DNA of 64,000 nucleotides from Drosophila persimilis (taxonomy: Eukaryota; Arthropoda; Insecta; Diptera; Drosophilidae). Position numbers and translations under genes: made by a program. Of the stretch, positions 51,353-61,232 are shown piece after piece. The DNA is taken from contig NW_020825706.1 in NCBI RefSeq assembly GCF_003286085.1, positions 4,402,001 through 4,466,000 on the forward strand, in the 5' to 3' direction. Within the stretch, counting starts at the first letter, position 1. The number at the start of each line of letters is the position of its first letter. The notes under the pieces are model-generated. The model saw only the letters and a list, made by a program, of their open reading frames with translations, searched no databases and was not told the DNA's origin.

Positions 51353-53686
51353 TTCACCCCCCGTTGGAAGGCAAAGGCTTTCAACAGATCCATCCTGAAG
51401 GGGCAGAACCGCTATTTTTCCAACGGCCCTCTTGAAGATGCTTGCTTGGGCGCAGCTGGCGGCTACGCTGGGATGCTCGTCGAACGCAGCAATCGGCGCT
51501 TCTTTACGAAGGCGGCTTGTCGTGATTACGTCTTGATCATCGGGAACCTCTGTAATTGCATAGAATGGCAGGAAATTTGGCAATGTAGAAATTGTTGAAA
51601 GTTGAATTTCATTTAGCGTGGATATGTAGGTTTTTAATATATTGAAAAGTTCGCGCTGCAGTTCCTGATTCTCCGATCGCAGTTTTTCCACTTGCACCTG
51701 GCACTCGAGCAGCTGCTTCCTGCATTGCTGCTCTAAGTTTTGGTACTCCAGCGTTGTGGCCCGAAAATCGTCATTAGAGATGGAGGAGGAATTTTCAAAA
51801 GCGGCTAAAACTGCACGCTTATTCTCCGAGCTATCAATGCTTCCTGACACTATCCAACCAAGTTTTGTCTCCTGCAATGTTGGCAATTGGTCTGATAGTC
51901 GAATCTGTCCGACGCACATTAAATCGAAGAACAAACCACCACCTATCAACAGATCGATACGTTGGGGCTTGGAGAAATTAGGATCAGCTAGTTTTAGATT
52001 ATTCGGCATGGGCCAATCCTTTGCGTCTAGGCCGAAGTTAGGCTGCATTTCCGTAATTGAGTTGGTGACAATTGCAGCGAAGGAAGCTCGATAGCTTGCG
52101 TCCTGGGATTGTACAACTATATGTACAGACTTGCTCGAAGGTAGAATGGAATCTCCGATTCCAGAGATGTGAACATAAGACGAGCGATGATCCAACTGCA
52201 ACTGATCAGCAAGTCTAGATGTTACGAAGTTTGCCTGTGATGCAGAATCCAAAATGGCACGACATGGGATAAGTGCTCCATAACGATCTGTTACATGGAC
52301 GAGGGCAGTAGGTAGCAACACGTTCTGGCTAGGCTGAGATTTCTGGATCGAGGGGGGAGGGCTAGAACACCCGCTTGCTAGAAGCACAGTCGCGGCCTCT
52401 TGCTGGATCGATTCCTCGGCCGGTGAAGAGAAAGATGAAGCACCAGTTCCCGATGGAATGTGGAGTAGCGTGTGATGTTTGGCCTGGCAGTGCCTGCAAA
52501 GTCCTGACCTGCACCTCTGCAATTCATGGCCTTTGTTGAGGCAATTCAAACACAAGCGGCTCTTCTTTGCTTCTTTGTACCTTTCAAACGCAGAGAGATT
52601 CAGGAATGCCTGACATCTAGATATGTAATGCTCGGAGGAATTGCAATGGTTACATATGGGGTTAGGATGGTCGTTACTGGAGGTGATAAGGGTGACAGGT
52701 TTGTCTTCTCCCACCTGTTGACTAGGACTTGTTGCCATGGCTGATCCCAAATTCTCCAGCATCCGACATCTCGCTTCCAAAAATGAGGCCATGCTTGACC
52801 ACCGAGGCAATCCTGACGTCGGCAAGTTCTCTTCCCATTTCTCCTTTGTTTTGTGGTCCAGTTTCGTGCCTATGATGAAGATCAGCAACCCATCCGAAAT
52901 CTCCTGCGGGGTCGCCAAGGTCTGAAGTGCACGCAAGTGCGAATTGATTTTGTCGCTGAGCGCGCGCATGCCGATAGCTGAGCCCTTCTCCACCCCTTGC
53001 AGCCCGAAAATAGCCTTGACGTGTGCCTGAAAATGTAGCAGTTTATTATCGAATCGCAACATTAGCAAATTCAACGCCTTGTCGTAATTCTCCTCAGAAA
53101 GTTCCAAGGAACGAATCGTATCCAGCGCAGCACCATCTAGACATCCACGAAGATATTGGAATTTTTCGATGATTGGGATACGATGGTCTTTGTGCACCAT
53201 TGTCGAGAACATCGAGTGGAATTCTGGCCAATCCATGTAGTTCCCACCGAATCGCGGAAGCTGCAACTCGGGCACTCGAGAACGGCCTATACTATTATAG
53301 GCGAACAACGACGAATTTCCCTCGAGAGTATGCCGAGCTGTTGAATTGGCAACATTTACCGTGCGAGCAGCCATCAACTCCCGCGACAGCCTGGACCTAA
53401 CCTTGACATAAACATTCGAAAAGTCCAGCCGGGCATCATGGGCTAACTGCAGGAAATCCAGCCTTTCAAGGCTCGTTTGAGCGGCATCGAAATCGGCATT
53501 CATTCGCTCGATTTGTTCTAAGCGAGCTTGAAGTTCTGCCTCATCTAACTCGGCGAGCTCTTCCTTGGTGAGAAAGCGATCCATGGCCTTTAGTTGGCGC
53601 GCGACGGACTCGGCCTTGTGCTTGTAGAAATCTACATCACTCGGCATTGCTGCGTTCGCGACATTGGTAGGCTCAGGTGCTGCCAT
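51326..53686 (-). CDS. gag: Gag-protease polyprotein with C-terminal coiled coil, nested BEL element
   Basis: An intact ORF of 786 codons that starts at ATG 53686. Residues 20-110 are helical and charged. Residues 138-310 are the BEL Gag block (LPRFGGNYMDWPEFHSMF). Zinc knuckles lie at 345-358, 379-392 and 397-409. A retroviral-type aspartic protease follows, with DSAS at 480-483 and LGWIVSG near 609-615. There the normal pol order breaks: residues about 640-700 form a glutamine/leucine-rich probable coiled coil (EYQNLEQQCRKQLLECQVQV), residues 700-747 are unrecognised, and 748-786 resemble the BEL pol C-terminus (FKRAVGKIAVLPL). The stop lies inside the 3' LTR. The product is probably a particle-forming Gag with its own protease, dependent on other elements for reverse transcription and integration. 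Whether the coiled coil is captured host sequence or recoded element sequence I cannot tell. Confidence 0.88.
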   Translation of the reverse strand: MAAPEPTNVANAAMPSDVDFYKHKAESVARQLKAMDRFLTKEELAELDEAELQARLEQIERMNADFDAAQTSLERLDFLQLAHDARLDFSNVYVKVRSRLSRELMAARTVNVANSTARHTLEGNSSLFAYNSIGRSRVPELQLPRFGGNYMDWPEFHSMFSTMVHKDHRIPIIEKFQYLRGCLDGAALDTIRSLELSEENYDKALNLLMLRFDNKLLHFQAHVKAIFGLQGVEKGSAIGMRALSDKINSHLRALQTLATPQEISDGLLIFIIGTKLDHKTKEKWEENLPTSGLPRWSSMASFLEARCRMLENLGSAMATSPSQQVGEDKPVTLITSSNDHPNPICNHCNSSEHYISRCQAFLNLSAFERYKEAKKSRLCLNCLNKGHELQRCRSGLCRHCQAKHHTLLHIPSGTGASSFSSPAEESIQQEAATVLLASGCSSPPPSIQKSQPSQNVLLPTALVHVTDRYGALIPCRAILDSASQANFVTSRLADQLQLDHRSSYVHISGIGDSILPSSKSVHIVVQSQDASYRASFAAIVTNSITEMQPNFGLDAKDWPMPNNLKLADPNFSKPQRIDLLIGGGLFFDLMCVGQIRLSDQLPTLQETKLGWIVSGSIDSSENKRAVLAAFENSSSISNDDFRATTLEYQNLEQQCRKQLLECQVQVEKLRSENQELQRELFNILKTYISTLNEIQLSTISTLPNFLPFYAITEVPDDQDVITTSRLRKEAPIAAFDEHPSVAASCAQASIFKRAVGKIAVLPLQDGSVESLCLPTGGECSEQNPAD
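51353..51366 (-). promoter_or_regulatory. polypurine tract of nested element
   Basis: On the minus strand AACGGGGGGTGAA lies directly upstream of the 3' LTR start (TGTTCGGAGC), the expected position for plus-strand priming. It also codes for part of the polyprotein tail. Confidence 0.7.
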
Positions 53687-54023
53687 GTTGAGGTTTTAAA
53701 AGAGTCACTCAGCACGACCGAAAAAGACACCCTGTATACGTATAAACGTGCGAACCGAAAGCAAAGGGATTACAGCTAATGCCTTTAGCTGTGCGGCTGT
53801 GCGAGCTGTCCGATTCCGCTTTGTACTCAGCTTGTGTGTATTAGTGAGTTCGCTGCACTGCACTGACCGAATTGTCGCGACAGAGAAATTAATAGCCATC
53901 AATGCGTGTATGTAGGTGTATGTAAGTATGTTTTAGCACCGAATTGTGCTTAACCGCCGAAAATTTGTTAAGGCTAACGAATGTCGATCGCGAATGATAA
54001 TTAATTGACACTGCAACTCAGAG
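53687..54023 (-). other. 5' untranslated leader of nested element
   Basis: 337 bp between the primer-binding site and the ORF start. Only short open frames are present and I see no recognisable protein or RNA motif. It presumably carries packaging and translation signals, but none can be identified from sequence alone. Confidence 0.6.
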
Positions 54024-54041
54024 ATCACGTCGGGGTCACCA
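54024..54041 (-). promoter_or_regulatory. primer-binding site, tRNA-Trp type
   Basis: On the minus strand TGGTGACCCCGACGTGAT, seven bases inside the 5' LTR boundary. This is complementary to the conserved 3' end of tRNA-Trp including CCA, which would prime minus-strand synthesis. Confidence 0.88.
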
Positions 54042-54048
54042 AACTTTA

Positions 54049-54419
54049 TGTGGAGATAATGGTTTTTATCCCCAATCGGCCGACTAATTATTTCAATTAA
54101 ATAAAACTCGGCGCAGAAATAAAATTGCGATATGTTCTTTAATGCGTGACATCCAAATTGCAAGTGTGGCTTGCCTGCTCTTTACATTGCCGCTCCGATC
54201 GCTAAGCGCAGCTTCGCTCGGCCGACGTCGGTAGGCAGACGCAAAGCGGAGATAGCGAAGAGCGAGCTGGCAGAGAGCGTTTAGCAGGGCAAGCAAGCGC
54301 AAAGCTTTAACAAACAAATGAGTGACATAGACATAAGTAACAAACAAAATAAGCGGCTGAGGGCCAAGAATTAGGTGCTATTTGGTAAGCAGCTAATCGG
54401 CTGGGTTCTGCTCCGAACA
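54049..54419 (-). repeat. 5' LTR of nested element
   Basis: 371 bp, apparently identical to 50982-51352. As the promoter-bearing 5' LTR it should start transcription of the minus-strand element. Short open frames shared by both LTRs are not genes. Confidence 0.93.
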
Positions 54420-54424
54420 GTGAT
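54420..54424. repeat. target site duplication of nested element, right
   Basis: GTGAT, matching 50977-50981. Host gag/leader sequence (ATTGATTCTCAATAC) resumes immediately after it. Confidence 0.92.
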
Positions 54425-54877
54425 ATTGATTCTCAATACAAGCAACTGAAGGCGAAAGATCGTTTCTAATAATCGTATTTAATACGGAGGCACTCAATGA
54501 AATAATGGGTAATTGTACCCAAACGAGGTGAAAAACCAATATACCCGGAAAATTTACTGTATAGCGTCGCTTGGCTGGCGCGTACACGAAAACCACACAA
54601 GAATACCAACGAACTGCACTGGTGACAAGCGAAAACGAAAAATTTCACCGCTGCAGTTCTGAAGAATGAACGTTGTGTATACGTATGCACCGACAACGAT
54701 CGACGCTAAATTTGGCGAAGCACGACTTTGTCTTAATTGATAGTTGGATCCTACTGACACCAAACGTGGATATGGCCATATCAATCTTGAGATTTTACAG
54801 GAAGCTGTTTGCTGCCATCTCCTATTGGCATTTTGCTCAAACAATCGTGCGTGAGGAGCCTGCACGTAGCCAGAGGC
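54425..54877 (-). other. untranslated leader of BEL copy B
   Basis: Matches 39929-40382 of copy A apart from a few substitutions and a 1-bp deletion near 54845. It ends at the same truncated DINE-1 junction as in copy A. Confidence 0.75.
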
Positions 54878-55887
54878 ACCCATAAAGTATATATATTCTT
54901 GATCAGCATCAATAGCCGAGTCGATTGAGCCCTGTCTGTCTGTCCGTCTGTCCGTCTGTCCGTCCCCTTCAGCGCCTAATGCTCAAAGACTATAAGAGCT
55001 AGAGCAACGATGTTTTGGATCCAGACTTCTGTGATATGTCACTGCTCCAAAAATATTTCAAAACTTTGCCCCGCCCACTTCCGCCCCCACAAAGGGCGAA
55101 AATCTGTGGCATCCACAATTTTAAAGATACGAGAAAACTAAAAACGCAGAATCGTAGAGAATGACCATATCTTTTAGACTACAGAATCTGAATTCGATCG
55201 TATTATTATTATAGCCAGCATCAAGAAAACAATTTCATTTTTTCTCGCCCTGTCTCTCTCTAACACACACGTAGCATAGGCGGCTTTGCTTAGAGTAAAA
55301 CATTAGCGCCTAGATCTCAGAGACTATAAAAGCTAGAGCAGCCAAATTTGGTATCCACACTCCTAATATATCGGACCGAGACGAGTTTGTTTCAAAATTT
55401 CGCCACACCCCCTTCCGCCCCCGCAAAGGATGCAGATCTGGGGATATTCACAAATCTCAGAGACTATTAAAGCTAGAGTAACCAAATTTAGTATCCGCAC
55501 TCCTGTTAGATCTCACTATAAAACCTATATCTCAAAATTTCGCCCCACCCCCTTCCGCCCCCACAAAGGACGAAAATCTGTTGCATCCACAATATTGCAG
55601 ATTTGAGAAAACTAAAAACGCAGAATCATAGATAACGACCATATCTATCAGATTGCTGAATCGGGATCAGATCAGATAATTTTTGTAGCCAAAAGGAACA
55701 AATCAATTTGCATTGGCTACGCAGCGCCCGACGTCACGCTCAGACTGATTTTCTGTCTCTCTCGCACGCACTCTTTGTCGTGTAGTTTAATATTAGCGGC
55801 GTCTGCCGGAGGAGAGCCATACTGACTTAGTATCGGGTATAACTGTAGAGTTGCGGTGTCCGCAGCAACTCACAACGTTCCTCCTCG
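54878..55887 (+). mobile_element. DINE-1 tandem array, unit 1 (5'-truncated, long form)
   Basis: Begins at the same truncated point (CCCATAAAGTATATATATTC) as the DINE-1 of copy A and has the same long internal structure of about 1.0 kb. The 3' subterminal repeat GTATCGGGTATA is at 55830-55841 and the hairpin at 55850-55869. It is followed directly by unit 2. Confidence 0.8.
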
Positions 55888-56496
55888 TTATACCCGATAC
55901 TCAAAATGAGTATTGGGGTATATTAGATTTGTGGTAAAAGTGGATGTGTGTAACGTCCAGAAGGAATCGTTTCCGACCCCATAAAGCATATATATTCTTG
56001 ATCAGCATCAATAGCCGAGTTGATTGAGCCATGTCTGTCTGTCCGTCCCCTTCAGCGCCTAATGCTCAAAGACTATAAGAGCCAGAGGAACGATGTTTTG
56101 GATCCAGACTTCTGTGATATGTCACTGCTACAAAAATATTTCAAAACTTTGCCCCGCCCACTTCCGCCCCCACAAAGGACGAAAATCTGTTGCATCCACA
56201 ATATTGCAGATTTGAGAAAACTAAAAACGCAGAATCATAGATAACGACCATATCTATCAGATTGCTGAACCTGGATCAGATCAGATAATTTTTGTAGCCA
56301 AAAGGAACAAATCAATTTGCATTGGCTACGCAGCGCCCGACGTCACGCTCAGACTGATTTTCTGTCTCTCTCGCACGCACTCTTTGTCGTGTAGTTTAAT
56401 ATTAGCGGCGTCTGCCGGAGGAGAGCCATACTGACTTAGTATCGGGTATAACTGTAGAGTTGCGGTGTCCGCAGCAACTCACAACGTTCCTCCTCG
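55888..56496 (+). mobile_element. DINE-1 tandem array, unit 2 (609 bp, short form)
   Basis: Complete ends: it starts TTATACCCGATACTC, where TATACCCGATACTCA is almost a palindrome with the following TGAGTATTGGGGTATA, and ends with GTATCGGGTATA, the hairpin and CCTCCTCG. It lacks about 480 bp of the interior present in units 1 and 5. The short open frame near 56020-56244 is not a gene. Confidence 0.8.
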
Positions 56497-57105
56497 TTAT
56501 ACCCGATACTCAAAATGAGTATTGGGGTATATTAGATTTGTGGTAAAAGTGGATGTGTGTAACGTCCAGAAGGAATCGTTTCCGACCCCATAAAGCATAT
56601 ATATTCTTGATCAGCATCAATAGCCGAGTTGATTGAGCCATGTCTGTCTGTCCGTCCCCTTCAGCGCCTAATGCTCAAAGACTATAAGAGCCAGAGGAAC
56701 GATGTTTTGGATCCAGACTTCTGTGATATGTCACTGCTACAAAAATATTTCAAAACTTTGCCCCGCCCACTTCCGCCCCCACAAAGGACGAAAATCTGTT
56801 GCATCCACAATATTGCAGATTTGAGAAAACTAAAAACGCAGAATCATAGATAACGACCATATCTATCAGATTGCTGAACCTGGATCAGATCAGATAATTT
56901 TTGTAGCCAAAAGGAACAAATCAATTTGCATTGGCTACGCAGCGCCCGACGTCACGCTCAGACTGATTTTCTGTCTCTCTCGCACGCACTCTTTGTCGTG
57001 TAGTTTAATATTAGCGGCGTCTGCCGGAGGAGAGCCATACTGACTTAGTATCGGGTATAACTGTAGAGTTGCGGTGTCCGCAGCAACTCACAACGTTCCT
57101 CCTCG
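56497..57105 (+). mobile_element. DINE-1 tandem array, unit 3 (609 bp, short form)
   Basis: Exactly 609 bp after unit 2 and apparently almost base-for-base the same, which points to very recent tandem duplication of a head-to-tail unit. Confidence 0.8.
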
Positions 57106-57754
57106 TTATACCCGATACTCAAAATGAGTATTGGGGTATATTAGATTTGTGGTAAAAGTGGATGTGTGTAACGTCCAGAAGGAATCGTTTCCGACCCCAT
57201 AAAGTATATATATTCTTGATCAGCATCAATAGCCGAGTTGATTGAGCCATGTCTGTCTGTCCGTCCGTCCGTCTGTCCGTCTGTCCGTCCGTCCGTCTGT
57301 CCGTCCCCTTCAGCGCCTAATGCTCAAAGACTATAAGAGCCAGAGGAACGATGTTTTGGATCCAGACTTCTGTGATATGTCACTGCTACAAAAATATTTC
57401 AAAACTTTGCCCCGCCCACTTCCGCCCCCACAAAGGACGAAAATCTGTTGCATCCACAATATTGCAGATTTGAGAAAACTAAAAACGCAGAATCATAGAT
57501 AACGACCATATCTATCAGATTGCTGAATCTGGATCAGATCAGATAATTTTTGTAGCCAAAAGGAACAAATCAATTTGCATTGGCTACGCAGCGCCCGACG
57601 TCACGCTCAGACTGATTTTCTGTCTCTCTCGCACGCACTCTTTGTCGTGTAGTTTAATATTAGCGGCGTCTGCCGGAGGAGAGCCATACTGACTTAGTAT
57701 CGGGTATAACTGTAGAGTTGCGGTGTCCGCAGCAACTCACAACGTTCCTCCTCG
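57106..57754 (+). mobile_element. DINE-1 tandem array, unit 4 (649 bp, short form)
   Basis: Same short form as units 2 and 3. It is 40 bp longer because the GTCTGTCC/GTCCGTCC microsatellite at about 57250-57306 is expanded. Confidence 0.8.
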
Positions 57755-58885
57755 TTATACCCGATACTCAAAATGAATATTGGGGTATATTAGATTTGTG
57801 GTAAAAGTGGATGTGTGTAACGTCCAGAAGGAATCGTTTCCGACCCCATAAAGTATATATATTCTTGATCAGCATCAATAGCCGAGTCAATTGAGCCATG
57901 TCTGTCTGTCCGTCCGTCCGTCTGTCCGTCTGTCCGTCCGTCCGTCTGTCCGTCTGTCCGTCCCCTTCAGCGCCTAATGCTCAAAGACTATAAGAGCCAG
58001 AGCACCGATGTTTTGGAACCAGACTTCTGTGATATGTCACTGCTACAAAAATATTTCAAAACTTTGCCCCGCCCACTTCCGCCCCCACAAAGGGCGAAAA
58101 TCTGTGGCATCCACAATTTTAAAGATAAGATAAAACCAAAAACGAAAAATCGTAGAGAATGACCATATCTTATAGACTGCAGAATCTGAATTGGATCGTA
58201 TTATTATTATAGCCAGCATCAAGAAAACAATTTCATTTTTTCTCGCCCTGTCTCTCTCTAACACACACGTAGCATAGGCGGCTTTGCTTAGAGTAAAACA
58301 TTAGCGCCTAGATCTCAGAGACTATAAAAGCTAGAGCAGCCAAATTTGGTATCCACACTCCTAATATATCGGACCGAGACGAGTTTGTTTCAAAATTTCG
58401 CCACACCCCCTTCCGCCCCCGCAAAGAATGCAAATCTGGGGATATTCACAAATCTCAGAGACTATTAAAGCTAGAGTAACCAAATTTGGTATCCGCACTT
58501 CTGTTAGATCTCACTATAAAACGTATATCTCAAAATTTCGCCCCACCCCCTTCCGCCCCCACAAAGGACGAAAATCTGTTGCATCCACAATATTGCAGAT
58601 TCGAGAAAACTTAAAACGCAGAATCATAGATAGCGACCATATCTATCAGATTGCTGAATCTGGATCAGATCAGATCATTTTTATAGCGAAAGGAAACAAA
58701 TCAATTTGCACTGGCTACGCAGCGCCCGACGTCACGCTCAGACTGATTTTCTGTCTCTCTCGCACGCACTCTTTGTCGTGTCGATTAATATAAGCGGCGT
58801 CTGCCGGAGGAGAGCCATACTGACTTAGTATCGGGTATAACTGTAGAGTTGCGGTGTCCGCAGCAACTCACAACGTTCCTCCTCG
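57755..58885 (+). mobile_element. DINE-1 tandem array, unit 5 (1131 bp, full-length form)
   Basis: The only unit here with both ends and the complete interior. In order: 5' subterminal repeat, expanded GTCTGTCC microsatellite (57899-57964), three CTTCCGCCCCC modules (near 58077, 58408, 58550), 3' subterminal repeat and hairpin (58848-58867). It abuts the truncated 5' LTR of copy B. Its 3' half is nearly the same as the DINE-1 of copy A (40383-41400), suggesting that A and B inherited this 3' end together. Confidence 0.8.
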
Positions 58886-59134
58886 TTTTTATTTTAATAC
58901 GACGAAAGAAAAGGGGTGTGTGCGTTCGATTTCAGGGATTTTTCTCGACTCCTTTTCATATATTAAAACAATTTCTTCTATGCCTACCTTACCTACGGTG
59001 GCAAAGCGGGGCGAATTCGCCAAGAGCGAGAGAACGAGCTTTTATTGCGCTCCCGCTTTGCCCTAGCCTAACTTACACTAGACTTCATGAAATACTATCC
59101 TAATAACAATTATTATTATTCAAATGGCGCTACA
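58886..59134 (-). repeat. partial 5' LTR of BEL copy B
   Basis: 249 bp, starting TGTAGCGCC on the minus strand and cut by the DINE-1 at exactly the same point as in copy A (41401). The shared breakpoint shows that the lesion predates the duplication. Confidence 0.87.
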
Positions 59135-59340
59135 CCCTGACAGACAATTTATCCCCGCTGACGAATTACGTTTCTCCGCCGGCAGAAAACTTATCTCCGC
59201 TGGCAGAACATTTACTAATGGAGGCGAGGAATTTATATCACCTGCCGGACATCTTATCTCTACTGACAAAATATATCTCTTCGCTGGCGGAAAACTTATC
59301 TGCGGTGGCGGAAATTTATATCCGCTGGCGGAAAACTTTT

Positions 59341-61232
59341 CTCCGATAACAGACATCTTATCTTCGCTGCCGGACAACTTATCTCTGCTGACGAACTACG
59401 TTTCTCCGCCGGCAGAAAACTTATCTCCGCTGGCAGAACATTTACCTCCGTCGGCGGGAAATTTATATACCCTGCCGGACATCTTATCTCGGCTGACAAA
59501 ATACATCTCTCCGCTGGAGGAAAACTTATTTCCGGTGGCGGGAAATCTATATCCCCTGCCGGACAACTTATCTCTGCTGACGAAATACGTCTCTCCGCTG
59601 GCGGAAAACTTATTTCCGGTGCCGGAAAATCTATATCCCCTGCCGGACAACTTATCTCTGCTGACGAAATACGTCTCTCCGCTTGCAGAAAACTTATCTC
59701 TGCTGACGAAATACGTCTCTCCGCTGGCGGAAAACTAATTTCCGGTGGCGGGAAATATATATCATCTGCCGGACAACTTATCTCTGCTGACGAAATACGT
59801 TTCTCCGCTTGCAGAAAACTTATCTCCGGCGGCGAGAAGTTTATATCCCCGGCTTGACAACTTATCTCTGCCAACGAAATACGTCTCTCCGCTGGCGGAA
59901 AACTTATTTCCGGTGGCGGGAAATCTATATCCCCTGCCGGACAACTTATCTCCGCTGGCAGACAGCTTATCTCCGCTGACGAACTACGATTCTCCGCTGG
60001 CAGAAATCTTATCTCCGGCGGCGGGAATTTTTTATATCCCCTGACGGACAATTTATCCCCGCTGACGAATTACGTTTCTCCGCCGGCAGAAAACTTATCT
60101 CCGCTGGCAGAACATTTACTTATGGAGGCGAGGAATTTATATCACCTGCCGGACATCTTATCTCTGCTGACAACATACATCTCTTCGCTGGCGGAAAACA
60201 TATCTGCGGTGGCTGAAATTTATATCCGCTGGCGGAAAACTTTTCTCCGATAACAGACATCTTATCTTCGCTGCCGGACAACTTATCTCTGCTGACGAAC
60301 TACGTTTCTCCGCCGGCAGAAAACTTATCTCCGCTGGCAGAACATTTACCTCCGTCGGCGGGAAATTTATATACCCTGCCGGACATCTTATCTCGGCTGA
60401 CAAAATACATCTCTCCGCTGGAGGAAAACTTATTTCCGGTGGCGGGAAATCTATATCCCCTGCCGGACAACTTATCTCTGCTGACGAAATACGTCTCTCC
60501 GCTTGCAGAAAACTTATTTCTGCTGACGAAAAACGTCTCTCCGCTGGCGGAAAACTAATTTCCGGTGGCGGGAAATATATATCATCTGCCGGACAACTTA
60601 TCTCTGCTGACGAAATACGTTTCTCCGCTTGCAGAAAACTTATCTCCGGCGGCGAGAAGTTTATATCCCCGGCTTGACAACTTATCTCTGCCAACGAAAT
60701 ACGTCTCTCCGCTGGCGGAAAACTTATTTCCGGTGGCGGGAAATCTATATCCCCTGCCGGACAACTTATCTCTGCTGACGAAATACGTCTCTCCGCTGGC
60801 AGTAAACTTATCTCCGGTGGCGGGAAATATATATCCCCTGCCGGACAACTTATCTCTGCTGACGAAATACGTCTCTACGCTGGCAGAAAACTTATTTCCG
60901 GTGGCGGGAAATCTATATCCCCTGCCGGACAACTTATCTCCGCTGGCAGACAGCTTATCTCCGCTGACGAACTACGATTCTCCGCTGGCAGAAATCTTAT
61001 CTCCGGCGGCGGGAATTTTTTATATCCCCTGACGGACAATTTATCCCCGCTGACGAATTACGTTTCTCCGCCGGCAGAAAACTTATCTCCGCTGGCAGAA
61101 CATTTACTTATGGAGGCGAGGAATTTATATCACCTGCCGGACATCTTATCTCTGCTGACAACATACATCTCTTCGCTGGCGGAAAACATATCTGCGGTGG
61201 CTGAAATTTATATCCGCTGGCGGAAAACTTTT
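59341..61232. repeat. satellite HOR, 904/988-bp family
   Basis: The marker CTCCGATAAC occurs at 59341, 60245 and 61233, giving units of 904 and 988 bp, one 84-bp unit different. Both are a multiple of 21 plus 1, as is the 946-bp spacing in block 2, so the frame rotates once per unit. Confidence 0.8.

Larger units (their letters stand above)
50982..54419 (-). mobile_element. nested non-autonomous BEL/Pao element (Gag-protease only)
   Basis: A complete LTR element of 3438 bp on the minus strand, inserted into gag of copy B with a perfect 5-bp duplication. It has two 371-bp LTRs with TG...CA ends that appear identical by eye, a polypurine tract next to the 3' LTR, and a primer-binding site complementary to the 3' end of tRNA-Trp next to the 5' LTR. 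The only gene (51326-53686) encodes Gag and protease followed by a coiled coil and a pol C-terminal tail; reverse transcriptase, RNase H and integrase are absent. The structure implies recent transposition using enzymes from a related autonomous BEL element. It belongs to a different BEL lineage from its host element: the LTR and Gag sequences differ clearly. Confidence 0.92.
46645..59134 (-). mobile_element. BEL/Pao LTR retrotransposon, composite copy B (defective, with nested element)
   Basis: Second copy of the insertion described at 35071-41648, enlarged to 12.5 kb. On the minus strand it has a complete 3' LTR (46645-46954), pol with an intact integrase core, a 1150-bp deletion of protease and early reverse transcriptase at 49818/49819, gag interrupted by a nested LTR element (50982-54419), the leader (54425-54877), a tandem DINE-1 array (54878-58885) and a partial 5' LTR (58886-59134). 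The flanks are consistent with one insertion into TATATCCCCTGACAGAC satellite, with a short C-only target duplication (3 bp, ambiguous in the C run). The B arrangement of flanks looks closer to the original insertion than A. Confidence 0.9.

Noticed and set aside
57250-57306. GTCTGTCC/GTCCGTCC run as an independent microsatellite locus
   Set aside because: It is a normal internal part of DINE-1 and occurs at the same place in every unit, differing only in length.
56020-57502. Three copies of a 74-86 codon ORF in the DINE-1 array
   Set aside because: They start in the GTCTGTCC microsatellite and reflect the tandem 609-bp units; DINE-1 elements have no coding capacity.
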